The position numbers and the translations under genes are program-made. Source: Piscicola geometra (lineage: Eukaryota; Annelida; Clitellata; Hirudinida; Piscicolidae). Taken from it: DNA of 64,000 nucleotides. Each line of letters begins with the position of its first letter. Positions within the stretch are counted from its first letter, which is position 1. Shown in pieces: positions 12,091-23,470 of this stretch. The notes under the pieces were generated by a model. That model saw only the letters and a program-made list of their open reading frames with translations. It was not told the origin of the DNA and did no database searches. The stretch lies in the NCBI GenBank assembly GCA_943735955.1, contig CALSEQ010000048.1:1-64000 (forward strand), written 5' to 3'.

Positions 12091-12960
12091 GTTTTTAACA
12101 TTCTTTTTAATGTTTTTAACATTCTTTTTAAAGTTTTTAACATTCTTTTCAAAGTTTTCAAAATTTTTTTAAATGTTTTTAACATTCTTTTCAAAGTTTT
12201 TAACATTCTTTTTAAAGTTTTTAACATTCTTTTTAAAGTTTTTAACATTCTTTTCAAAGTTTTCAACATTCTTTTTAATGTTTTTAACATTCTTTTCAAA
12301 GTTTTTAACATTCTTTTTAAAGTTTTTAACATTCTTTTTACAGTTTTTAACATTCTTTTTGAAGTTTTTAACATTCTTTTTAAAGTTTTTAACATTCTTT
12401 TTAAAGTTTTTAACATTCTTTTTAAAGTTTTTAACATTCATTTTGAAGTTTTTAACATTCTTTTTAAAGTTTTTAACATTCTTTTTAAAGTTTTTAACAT
12501 TCTTTTTGAAGTTTTTAACATTCTTTTTAAAGTTTTTAACATTCTTTTCAAAGTTTTCAACATTCTCTCTAATGTTTTTAACATTCTTTTCAAAGTTTTT
12601 AACATTCTTTTTGAAGTTTTTAACATTCTTTTTAAAGTTTTTAACATTCTTTTTAAAGTTTTTAACATTCTTTTTGAAGTTTTTAACATTCTTTTTAAAG
12701 TTTTTAACATTCTTTTTAAAGTTTTTAACATTCTTTTTAAAGTTTTTAACATTCTTTTTAAAGTTTTTAACATTCTTTTCAAAGTTTTCAACATTCTTTT
12801 TAAATTTTTTAACATTCTTTTCAAAGTTTTTAACATTCTTTTTAAAGTTTTTAACATTCTTTTTAAAGTTTTTAACATTCTTTTTGAAGTTTTTAACATT
12901 CTTTTTAAAGTTTTTAACATTCTTTTTAAAGTTTTTAACATTTTTTTAAAAGTTTTTAAC

Positions 12961-12975
12961 AGTCTTCAAGACAAA
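12961..12975 (+). repeat. Isolated class-A monomer of the 16-bp satellite
   Basis: The bases AGTCTTCAAGACAAA are one nearly complete monomer of the satellite that otherwise begins at 15878. It lies exactly between the 21-bp array, which ends at 12960, and the 14-bp array, whose register starts at 12971. The 21-bp side ends in AACA and continues as GTCTT where a 21-bp monomer would read TTCTT, so the switch happened inside a short shared stretch. The overlap with the next feature is the shared ACAAA. Confidence 0.9.
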
Positions 12976-13670
12976 TTTCATTTTACAAATTTCATTTTAC
13001 AAATTTCATTTTACAAATTTCATTTTACAAATTTCATTTTACAAATTTCATTTTACAAATTTCATTTTACAAATTTCATTTTACAAATTTCATTTTACAA
13101 ATTTCATTTTACAAATTTCATTTTACAAATTTCATTTTACAAATTTCATTTTACAAACTTCATTTTACAAATTTCATTTTACAAATTTCATTTTACAAAT
13201 TTCATTTTACAAATTTCATTTTACAAATTTCATTTTACAAATTTCATTTTACAAATTTCATTTTACAAATTTCATTTTACAAATTTCATTTTACAAATTT
13301 CATTTTACAAATTTCATTTTACAAATTTCATTTTACAAATTTCATTTTACAAATTTCATTTTACAAATTTCATTTTACAAATTTCATTTTACAAATTTCA
13401 TTTTACAAATTTCATTTTACAAATTTCATTTTACAAATTTCATTTTACAAATTTCATTTTACAAATTTCATTTTACAAATTTCATTTTACAAATTTCATT
13501 TTACAAATTTCATTTTACAAATTTCATTTTACAAATTTCATTTTACAAATTTCATTTTACAAATTTCATTTTACAAATTTCATTTTACAAATTTCATTTT
13601 ACAAATTTCATTTTACAAATTTCATTTTACAAATTTCATTTTACAAATTTCATTTTACAAATTTCATTTT

Positions 13671-14216
13671 ACAAACTTCATTTTACAAATTTCATTTTAC
13701 AAATTTCATTTTACAAACTTCATTTTACAAATTTCATTTTACAAATTTCATTTTACAAATTTCATTTTACAAATTTCATTTTACAAATTTCATTTTACAA
13801 ATTTCATTTTACAAATTTCATTTTACAAATTTCATTTTACAAATTTCATTTTACAAATTTCATTTTACAAATTTCATTTTACAAATTTCATTTTACAAAT
13901 TTCATTTTACAAATTTCATTTTACAAATTTCATTTTACAAATTTCATTTTACAAATTTCATTTTACAAATTTCATTTTACAAATTTCATTTTACAAATTT
14001 CATTTTACAAATTTCATTTTACAAATTTCATTTTACAAATTTCATTTTACAAATTTCATTTTACAAATTTCATTTTACAAATTTCATTTTACAAATTTCA
14101 TTTTACAAATTTCATTTTACAAATTTCATTTTACAAATTTCATTTTACAAATTTCATTTTACAAACTTCATTTTACAAATTTCATTTTACAAATTTCATT
14201 TTACAAACTTCATTTT
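13671..14216. repeat. 490-bp internal duplication marker in the 14-bp array
   Basis: Two AAACTTC variant units lie 42 bp (three units) apart at 13671 and 13713. The same doublet recurs at 14161 and 14203, exactly 490 bp (35 units) later. A single variant sits at 13153, 518 bp (37 units) before the first doublet. The spacing is best explained by duplication of a 35-unit segment within the array. Confidence 0.75.
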
Positions 14217-15610
14217 ACAAATTTCATTTTACAAATTTCATTTTACAAATTTCATTTTACAAATTTCATTTTACAAATTTCATTTTACAAATTTCATTTT
14301 ACAAATTTCATTTTACAAATTTCATTTTACAAATTTCATTTTACAAATTTCATTTTACAAATTTCATTTTACAAATTTCATTTTACAAATTTCATTTTAC
14401 AAATTTCATTTTACAAATTTCATTTTACAAATTTCATTTTACAAATTTCATTTTACAAATTTCATTTTACAAATTTCATTTTACAAATTTCATTTTACAA
14501 ATTTCATTTTACAAATTTCATTTTACAAATTTCATTTTACAAATTTCATTTTACAAATTTCATTTTACAAATTTCATTTTACAAATTTCATTTTACAAAT
14601 TTCATTTTACAAATTTCATTTTACAAATTTCATTTTACAAATTTCATTTTACAAATTTCATTTTACAAATTTCATTTTACAAATTTCATTTTACAAATTT
14701 CATTTTACAAATTTCATTTTACAAATTTCATTTTACAAATTTCATTTTACAAATTTCATTTTACAAATTTCATTTTACAAATTTCATTTTACAAATTTCA
14801 TTTTACAAATTTCATTTTACAAATTTCATTTTACAAATTTCATTTTACAAATTTCATTTTACAAATTTCATTTTACAAATTTCATTTTACAAATTTCATT
14901 TTACAAATTTCATTTTACAAATTTCATTTTACAAATTTCATTTTACAAATTTCATTTTACAAATTTCATTTTACAAATTTCATTTTACAAATTTCATTTT
15001 ACAAATTTCATTTTACAAATTTCATTTTACAAATTTCATTTTACAAATTTCATTTTACAAATTTCATTTTACAAATTTCATTTTACAAATTTCATTTTAC
15101 AAATTTCATTTTACAAATTTCATTTTACAAATTTCATTTTACAAATTTCATTTTACAAATTTCATTTTACAAATTTCATTTTACAAATTTCATTTTACAA
15201 ATTTCATTTTACAAATTTCATTTTACAAATTTCATTTTACAAATTTCATTTTACAAATTTCATTTTACAAATTTCATTTTACAAATTTCATTTTACAAAT
15301 TTCATTTTACAAATTTCATTTTACAAATTTCATTTTACAAATTTCATTTTACAAATTTCATTTTACAAATTTCATTTTACAAATTTCATTTTACAAATTT
15401 CATTTTACAAATTTCATTTTACAAATTTCATTTTACAAATTTCATTTTACAAATTTCATTTTACAAATTTCATTTTACAAATTTCATTTTACAAATTTCA
15501 TTTTACAAATTTCATTTTACAAATTTCATTTTACAAATTTCATTTTACAAATTTCATTTTACAAATTTCATTTTACAAATTTCATTTTACAAATTTCATT
15601 TTACAAATTT
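14217..15610. repeat. Perfect run of about 100 identical 14-bp units
   Basis: I saw no substitution or indel from the last AAACTTC variant unit to the first changed unit (CATTTCAC) at 15611, about 1,390 bp or 100 consecutive identical units. In contrast, the last 260 bp of the array hold at least five different changes. Such homogeneity implies recent amplification, or collapse and averaging during assembly. Confidence 0.8.
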
Positions 15611-15877
15611 CATTTCACAAATTTCATTTTACAAATTTCATTTTACAAATTTCATTTCACAAATTTCCTTTTACAAATTTCATTTTACAAATTTCATTTT
15701 ACAAATTTCATTTTACAAATTTCATTTTACAAATTTTATTTTACAAATTTCATTTTACAAATTTCATTTTACAAATTTAATTTTACAAATTTCATTTTAC
15801 AAATTTCATTTTACAAATTTCATTTTACAAATTTCATTTACAAATTTCATTTTACAAATTTCATTTTACAAATTTCA

Positions 15878-16275
15878 AGACAAAAAGTCTTCAAGACAAA
15901 AAATCTTCAGGATAAAAAGTATTCAGGATAAAAAGTCTTCAGGATAAAAAGTCTTCCGGATAAAAAGTCTTCAGGATAAAAAGTCTTCAGGATAAAGTCT
16001 TCAGGATAAAAAGTCTTCAGGATAAAAAGTTTTCAGGATAAAAAGTCTTCAGGATAAAAATTCTTCAGGATAAAAAGTCTTCAGGATAAAAAGTCTTCAG
16101 GATAAAAAGTCTTCAGGATAAAAAGTCTTCAGATAAAAAGTCTTCAGGATAAAAAGTCTTCAGGATAAAAAGTCTTCAAAATAAAAAGTCTTCAAAATAA
16201 AAAGTCCTCAAGATAAAAAGTCTTCAGGATAAAAAGTCTTCAGGATAAAAAGTCTTCAGGATAAAAAGTTTTCAG
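15878..16275. repeat. First B-rich block at the left edge of the 16-bp array
   Basis: After two class A monomers the array switches to B monomers with scattered variants: AATCTTC near 15901, GTATTC near 15920, a GTCTTCC monomer at 15951, and a 14-bp short monomer near 15990. This block also has CAAAAT repeated twice and GTCCTCAAGAT near 16205, combinations not noticed in later blocks. As the outermost block it is a candidate for the most diverged copy. A class A run follows from about 16275 to 17095. Confidence 0.8.
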
Positions 16276-19200
16276 GATAAAAAGTCTTCAAGACAAAAAG
16301 TCTTCAAGACAAAAAGTCTTCAAGACAAAAAGTCTTCAAGACAAAAATTCTTCAAGACAAAAAGTCTTCAAGACAAAAAGTCTTCAAGACAAAAAGTCTT
16401 CAAGACAAAAAGTCTTCAAGACAAAAAGTCTTCAAGACAAAAAGTCTTCAAGACAAAAAGTCTTCAAGACAAAAAGTCTTCAAGACAAAAAGTCTTCAAG
16501 ACAAAAAGTCTTCAAGACAAAAAGTCTTCAAGTCAAAAAGTCTTCAAGACAAAAAGTCTTCAAGATAAAAAGTCTTCAAGACAAAAAGTCTTCAAGACAA
16601 AAAGTCTTCAAGACAAAAAGTCTTCAAGACAAAAAGTTTTAAAGACAAAAAGTCTTCAAGACAAAAAGTCTTCAAGACAAAAAGTCTTCAAGACAAAAAG
16701 TCTTCAAGACAAAAAGTCTTCAAGACAAAAAGTCTTCAAGACAAAAAGTCTTCAAGACAAAAAGTCTTCAAGACAAAAAGTCTTCAAGACAAAAAGTCTT
16801 CAAGACAAAAAGTCTTCAAGACAAAAAGTCTTCAAGACAAAAAGTCTTCAAGACAAAAAGTCTTCAAGACAAAAAGTCTTCAAGACAAAAAGTCTTCAAG
16901 ACAAAAAGTCTTCAAGACAAAAAGTCTTCAAGACAAAAAGTCTTCAAGACAAAAAGTTTTAAAGACAAAAAGTCTTCAAGACAAAAAGTTTTAAAGACAA
17001 AAAGTCTTCAAGACAAAAAGTCTTCAAGACAAAAAGTCTTCAAGACAAAAAGTCTTCAAGACAAAAAGTCTTCAAGACCAAAAGTCTTCAAGACAAAAAG
17101 TCTTCAGGATAAAAAGTCTTCAGGATAAAAAGTCTTCCGGATAAAAAGTCTTCAGGATAAAAAGTCTTCAGGATAAAGTCTTCAGGATAAAAAGTCTTCA
17201 GGATAAAAAGTTTTCAGGATAAAAAGTCTTCAGGATAAAAATTCTTCAGGATAAAAAGTCTTCAGGATAAAAAGTCTTCAGGATAAAAAGTCTTCAGGAT
17301 AAAAAGTCTCCAGATAAAAAGTCTTCAGGATAAAAAGTCTTCAGGATAAAAAGTCTTCAAAATAAAAAGTCTTCAAGACAAAAAGTCTTCAAGACAAAAA
17401 GTTTTCAAGACAAAAAGTTTTCAAGACAAAAAGTCTTCAAGACAAAAAGCCTTCAAGCCAAAAGTCTTCAAGACAAAAAGTCTTCAAGACAAAAAGTCTT
17501 CAAGACAAAAAGTCTTCAAGACAAAAAGTCTTCAAGACAAAAAGTCTTCAAGACAAAAAGTCTTCAAGACAAAAAGTCTTCAAGACAAAAAGTCTTCAAG
17601 ACAAAAAGTCTTCAAGACAAAAAGTCTTCAAGACAAAAAGTCTTCAAGACAAAAAGTCTCAAAGACAAAAAGTCTTCAAGACAAAAAGTTTTAAAGACAA
17701 AAAGTCTTCAAGACAAAAAGTTTTAAAGACAAAAAGTCTTCAAGACAAAAAGTCTTCAAGACAAAAAGTCTTCAAGACAAAAAGTCTTCAAGACAAAAAG
17801 TCTTCAAGACAAAAAGTCTTCAAGACAAAAAGTCTTCAAGACCAAAAGTCTTCAAGACAAAAAGTCTTCAGGATAAAAAGTCTTCAGGATAAAAAGTCTT
17901 CCGGATAAAAAGTCTTCAGGATAAAAAGTCTTCAGGATAAAGTCTTCAGGATAAAAAGTCTTCAGGATAAAAAGTTTTCAGGATAAAAAGTCTTCAGGAT
18001 AAAAATTCTTCAGGATAAAAAGTCTTCAGGATAAAAAGTCTTCAGGATAAAAAGTCTTCAGGATAAAAAGTCTTCAGGATAAAAAGTCTCCAGATAAAAA
18101 GTCTTCAGGATAAAAAGTTCTTCAGGATGAAAAGTCTTCAAAATAAAAAGTCTTCAAGACAAAAAGTCTTCAAGACAAAAAGTTTTCAAGACAAAAAGTC
18201 TTCAAGACAAAAAGTCTTCAAGACAAAAAGTCTTCAAGACAAAAAGTCTTCAAGACAAAAAGTCTTCAAGACAAAAAGTCTTCAAGACAAAAAGTCTTCA
18301 AGACAAAAAGTCTTCAAGACAAAAAGTCTTCAAGACAAAAAGTCTTCGAGACAAAAAGTCTTAAAGACAAAAAGTTTTAAAGACAAAAAGTCTTCAAGAC
18401 AAAAAGTCTTCAAGACAAAAAGTCTTCAAGACAAAAAGTCTTCAAGACAAAAAGTCTTCAAGACAAAAAGTCTTCAAGACAAAAAGTCTTTAAGACAAAA
18501 AGTCTTCAAGACAAAAAGTCTTCAAGACAAAAAGTCTTCAAGACAAAAAGTCTTCAAGACAAAAAGTCTTCAAGACAAAAAGTCTTCAAGACAAAAATTC
18601 TTCAAGACAAAAAGTCTTCAGGATTAAAAGTCTTCAGGATAAAAAGTCTTCCGGATAAAAAGTCTTCAGGATAAAAAGTCTTCAGGATAAAGTCTCCAGG
18701 ATAAAAAGTCTTCAGGATAAAAAGTTTTCAGGATAAAAAGTCTTCTGGATAAAAATTCTTCAGGATAAAAAGTCTTCAGGATAAAAAGTCTTCAGGATAA
18801 AAAGTCTTCAGGATAAAAAGTCTTCAGGATAAAAAGTCTTCAGGATAATAAGTCTTCAAAATAAAAAGTCTTCAGGATAAAAAGTCTTCAAGATAAAAAG
18901 TCTTCAAGATAAAAAGTCTTCAGGATAAAAAGTCTTCAGGATAAAAAGTCTTCAGGATAAAAAGTTTTCAGGATAAAAATTCTTCAAGACAAAAAGTCTT
19001 CAAGACAAAAAGTCTTCAAGACAAAAAGTCTTCAAGACAAAAAGTCTTCAAGACAAAAAGTCTCCAAGACAAAAAGTCTTCAAGACAAAAAGTCTTCAAG
19101 ACAAAAAGTCTTCAAGACAAAAAGTCTTCAAGACAAAAAGTCTTCAAGACAAAAAGTCTTCAAGACAAAAAGTCTTCAAGACAAAAAGTCTTCAAGACAA

Positions 19201-21026
19201 AAAGTCTTCAAGACAAAAAGTCTTCAAGACAAAAAGTTTTAAAGACAAAAAGTCTTCAAGATAAAAAGTCTTCAAGACAAAAAGTCTTCAAGACAAAAAG
19301 TCTTCAAGACAAAAAGTCTTCAAGACAAAAAGTTTTAAAGACAAAAAGTCTTCAAGACAAAAAGTCTTCAAGACAAAAAGTCTTCAAGACAAAAAGTCTT
19401 CAAGACAAAAAGTCTTCAAGACAAAAAGTCTTCAAGACAAAAAGTCTTCAAGACAAAAAGTCTTCAAGACAAAAAGTCTTCAAGACAAAAAGTCTTCAAG
19501 ACAAAAAGTCTTCAAGACAAAAAGTCTTCAAGACAAAAAGTCTCCAAGACAAAAAGTCTTCAAGACAAAAAGTCTTCAAGACAAAAAGTCTTCAAGACAA
19601 AAAGTCTTCAAGACAAAAAGTCTTCAAGACAAAAAGTCTTCAAGACAAAAAGTCTTCAGGATAAAAAGTCTTCAGGATAAAAAGTCTTCCGGATAAAAAG
19701 TCTTCAGGATAAAAAGTCTTCAGGATAAAGTCTTCAGGATAAAAAGTCTTCAGGATAAAAAGTTTTCAGGATAAAAAGTCTTCAGGATAAAAATTCTTCA
19801 GGATAAAAAGTCTTCAGGATAAAAAGTCTTCGGGATAAAAAGTTTTCAGGATAAAAAGTCTTCAGATAAAAAGTCTTCAGGATAAAAAGTCTTCAGGATA
19901 AAAGTCTTCAAAATAAAAAGTCTTCAGGATAAAAAGTCTTCAAGACAAAAAGCCTTCAAGCCAAAAGTCTTCAAGACAAAAAGTCTTCAAGACAAAAAGT
20001 CTTCAAGACAAAAAGTCTTCAAGACAAAAAGTCTTCAAGACAAAAAGTCTTCAAGACAAAAAGTCTTCAAGACAAAAAGTCTTCAAGACAAAAAGTCTTC
20101 AAGACAAAAAGTCTTCAAGACAAAAAGTCTTCAAGACAAAAAGTCTTCAAGACAAAAAGTCTTCAAGACAAAAAGTTTTAAAGACAAAAAGTCTTCAAGA
20201 CAAAAAGTTTTAAAGACAAAAAGTCTTCAAGACAAAAAGTCTTCAAGACAAAAAGTCTTCAAGACAAAAAGTCTTCAAGACCAAAAGTCTTCAAGACAAA
20301 AAGTCTTCAGGATAAAAAGTCTTCAGGATAAAAAGTCTTCCGGATAAAAAGTCTTCAGGATAAAAAGTCTTCAGGATAAAGTCTTCAGGATAAAAAGTCT
20401 TCAGGATAAAAAGTTTTCAGGATAAAAAGTCTTCAGGATAAAAATTCTTCAGGATAAAAAGTCTTCAGGATAAAAAGTCTTCAGGATAAAAAGTCTTCAG
20501 GATAAAAAGTCTCCAGATAAAAAGTCTTCAGGATAAAAAGTCTTCAGGATAAAAAGTCTTCAAAATAAAAAGTCTTCAAGACAAAAAGTCTTCAAGACAA
20601 AAAGTTTTCAAGACAAAAAGTCTTCAAGACAAAAAGTCTTCAAGACAAAAAGTCTTCAAGACAAAAAGTCTTCAAGACAAAAAGTCTTCAAGACAAAAAG
20701 TCTTCAAGACAAAAAGTCTTCAAGACAAAAAGTCTTCGAGACAAAAAGTCTTAAAGACAAAAAGTTTTAAAGACAAAAAGTCTTCAAGACAAAAAGTCTT
20801 CAAGACAAAAAGTCTTCAAGACAAAAAGTCTTCAAGACAAAAAGTCTTCAAGACAAAAAGTCTTCAAGACAAAAAGTCTTTAAGACAAAAAGTCTTCAAG
20901 ACAAAAAGTCTTCAAGACAAAAAGTCTTCAAGACAAAAAGTCTTCAAGACAAAAAGTCTTCAAGACAAAAAGTCTTCAAGACAAAAAGTCTTCAAGACAA
21001 AAATTCTTCAAGACAAAAAGTCTTCA

Positions 21027-21950
21027 GGATTAAAAGTCTTCAGGATAAAAAGTCTTCCGGATAAAAAGTCTTCAGGATAAAAAGTCTTCAGGATAAAGTC
21101 TCCAGGATAAAAAGTCTTCAGGATAAAAAGTTTTCAGGATAAAAAGTCTTCAGGATAAAAATTCTTCAGGATAAAAAGTCTTCAGGATAAAAAGTCTTCA
21201 GGATAAAAAGTCTTCAGGATAAAAAGTCTTCAGGATAAAAAGTCTTCAGGATAATAAGTCTTCAAAATAAAAAGTCTTCAGGATAAAAAGTCTTCAAGAT
21301 AAAAAGTCTTCAAGATAAAAAGTCTTCAGGATAAAAAGTCTTCAGGATAAAAAGTCTTCAGGATAAAAAGTTTTCAGGATAAAAATTCTTCAAGACAAAA
21401 AGTCTTCAAGACAAAAAGTCTTCAAGACAAAAAGTCTTCAAGACAAAAAGTCTTCAAGACAAAAATTCTTCAAGACAAAAAGTCTTCAGGATTAAAAGTC
21501 TTCAGGATAAAAAGTCTTCCGGATAAAAAGTCTTCAGGATAAAAAGTCTTCAGGATAAAGTCTCCAGGATAAAAAGTCTTCAGGATAAAAAGTTTTCAGG
21601 ATAAAAAGTCTTCAGGATAAAAATTCTTCAGGATAAAAAGTCTTCAGGATAAAAAGTCTTCAGGATAAAAAGTCTTCAGGATAAAAAGTCTTCAGGATAA
21701 AAAGTCTTCAGGATAATAAGTCTTCAAAATAAAAAGTCTTCAGGATAAAAAGTCTTCAAGATAAAAAGTCTTCAAGATAAAAAGTCTTCAGGATAAAAAG
21801 TCTTCAGGATAAAAAGTCTTCAGGATAAAAAGTTTTCAGGATAAAAATTCTTCAAGACAAAAAGTCTTCAAGACAAAAAGTCTTCAAGACAAAAAGTCTT
21901 CAAGACAAAAAGTTTTCAAGACAAAAAGTCTTCAAGACAAAAAGTCTTCA
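21027..21950. repeat. 462-bp tandem duplication in the 16-bp array
   Basis: A GGATTAAAAG variant monomer at 21027 recurs at 21489, 462 bp later (29 monomers minus the two bases of one 14-bp short monomer). Each is followed by the same series: GTCTTCC, the short monomer, GTCTCC, GTTTTC, TTCTTC, a GGATAATAAG monomer, CAAAAT and CAAGAT. The first copy has only a short class A run before the second begins, and the second leads into a long A run. The same GGATTAAAAG variant is also at 18621, 25267, 39258, 43348 and 46118. Confidence 0.82.
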
Positions 21951-22204
21951 AGACAAAAAGTCTTCAAGACAAAAAGTCTTCAAGACAAAAAGTCTTCAAG
22001 ACAAAAAGTCTTCAAGACAAAAAGTCTTCAAGACAAAAAGTCTTCAAGACAAAAAGTCTTCAAGACAAAAAGTCTTCAAGACAAAAAGTCTTCAAGACAA
22101 AAAGTCTTCAAGACAAAAAGTCTTCAAGACAAAAAGTCTTCAAGACAAAAAGTCTTCAAGACAAAAAGTCTTCAAGACAAAAAGTCTTCAAGACAAAAAG
22201 TCTT

Positions 22205-23470
22205 CAAGATAAAAAGTCTTCAAGACAAAAAGTCTTCAAGACAAAAATTCTTCAAGACAAAAAGTCTTCAAGACAAAAAGTCTTCAAGACAAAAAGTCTT
22301 CAAGACAAAAAGTCTTCAAGACAAAAAGTCTTCAAGACAAAAAGTCTTCAAGACAAAAAGTCTTCAAGACAAAAAGTCTTCAAGACAAAAAGTCTTCAAG
22401 ACAAAAAGTCTTCAAGACAAAAAGTCTTCAAGACAAAAAGTCTTCAAGACAAAAAGTCTTCAAGACAAAAAGTCTTCAAGACAAAAAGTCTTCAAGACAA
22501 AAAGTCTTCAAGACAAAAAGTCTTCAGGATAAAAAGTCTTCAGGATAAAAAGTCTTCCGGATAAAAAGTCTTCAGGATAAAAAGTCTTCAGGATAAAGTC
22601 TTCAGGATAAAAAGTCTTCAGGATAAAAAGTCTTCAGGATAATAAGTCTTCAAAATAAAAAGTCTTCAGGATAAAAAGTCTTCAAGATAAAAAGTCTTCA
22701 AGATAAAAAGTCTTCAGGATAAAAAGTCTTCAGGATAAAAAGTCTTCAGGATAAAAAGTTTTCAGGATAAAAATTCTTCAAGACAAAAAGTCTTCAAGAC
22801 AAAAAGTCTTCAAGACAAAAAGTCTTCAAGACAAAAAGTTTTCAAGACAAAAAGTCTTCAAGACAAAAAGTCTTCAAGACAAAAAGTCTTCAAGACAAAA
22901 AGTCTTCAAGACAAAAAGTCTTCAAGACAAAAAGTCTTCAAGACAAAAAGTCTTCAAGACAAAAAGTCTTCAAGACAAAAAGTCTTCAAGACAAAAAGTC
23001 TTCAAGACAAAAAGTCTTCAAGACAAAAAGTCTTCAAGACAAAAAGTCTTCAAGACAAAAAGTCTTCAAGACAAAAAGTCTTCAAGACAAAAAGTCTTCA
23101 AGACAAAAAGTCTTCAAGATAAAAAGTCTTCAAGACAAAAAGTCTTCAAGACAAAAATTCTTCAAGACAAAAAGTCTTCAAGACAAAAAGTCTTCAAGAC
23201 AAAAAGTCTTCAAGACAAAAAGTCTTCAAGACAAAAAGTCTTCAAGACAAAAAGTCTTCAAGACAAAAAGTCTTCAAGACAAAAAGTCTTCAAGACAAAA
23301 AGTCTTCAAGACAAAAAGTCTTCAAGACAAAAAGTCTTCAAGACAAAAAGTCTTCAAGACAAAAAGTCTTCAAGACAAAAAGTCTTCAAGACAAAAAGTC
23401 TTCAAGACAAAAAGTCTTCAAGACAAAAAGTCTTCAGGATAAAAAGTCTTCAGGATAAAAAGTCTTCCGG
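22205..23470. repeat. 910-bp higher-order repeat in the 16-bp array
   Basis: The lone CAAGAT monomer at 22205 pairs with 23115, and the GTCTTCC monomer (TTCCGG at 22555) pairs with 23465. Both offsets are 910 bp, which is 57 monomers minus one two-base shortening. The B block between them, beginning near 22530, is abbreviated: it passes from the short monomer to the GGATAATAAG monomer with only two units between, where full blocks have about ten. Confidence 0.75.

Larger units (their letters stand above)
1..12960. repeat. 21-bp satellite array (AACATTC-T5-AAAG-T5)
   Basis: The whole stretch is head-to-tail copies of a 21-bp monomer, about 617 units, all in one orientation. The consensus has 6 A, 2 C, 1 G and 12 T, so it is about 14% GC and strongly T-rich on the + strand. 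Recurrent variants are TCAAAG or TGAAG in place of TAAAG, TTAATG, TACAG, and TCAACATT in place of TTAACATT. The array runs off the left edge of the window. Its right end is sharp: the last units (about 12940-12960) carry a lengthened T run, and then GTCTTCAAGAC begins. Because 21 bp is seven codons, every frame without a stop stays open over long distances. I take those frames to be by-products, since no frame departs from the repeat peptide and no gene-like sequence interrupts the array. No promoter, terminator or mobile element was seen. Confidence 0.97.
12971..15877. repeat. 14-bp satellite array (ACAAATTTCATTTT), G-free on + strand
   Basis: The stretch is 2907 bp long, which equals 207 units of 14 bp plus a 10-nt partial unit, minus a single T deletion near 15836. 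The consensus has 5 A, 2 C, 7 T and no G, so it is 14% GC. Each unit contains the palindrome AAATTT. Variants are few: AAACTTC at 13153, 13671, 13713, 14161 and 14203, and a cluster of differing changes between 15611 and 15840. Because 14 is not a multiple of three, no long open frame arises. I see no gene or regulatory site inside. Confidence 0.98.

Noticed and set aside
12961..15877. Mobile element insertion carrying the 14-bp array
   Set aside because: No terminal inverted repeats, coding sequence or clear target-site duplication. The similar flanks are explained by the 16-bp satellite on both sides.
18127..18627. 166-codon plus-strand frame with a 16-residue period
   Set aside because: It is a class A monomer run of the 16-bp satellite. 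It begins at a chance ATG made by GGATGAAAAG and stops at the first B monomers.
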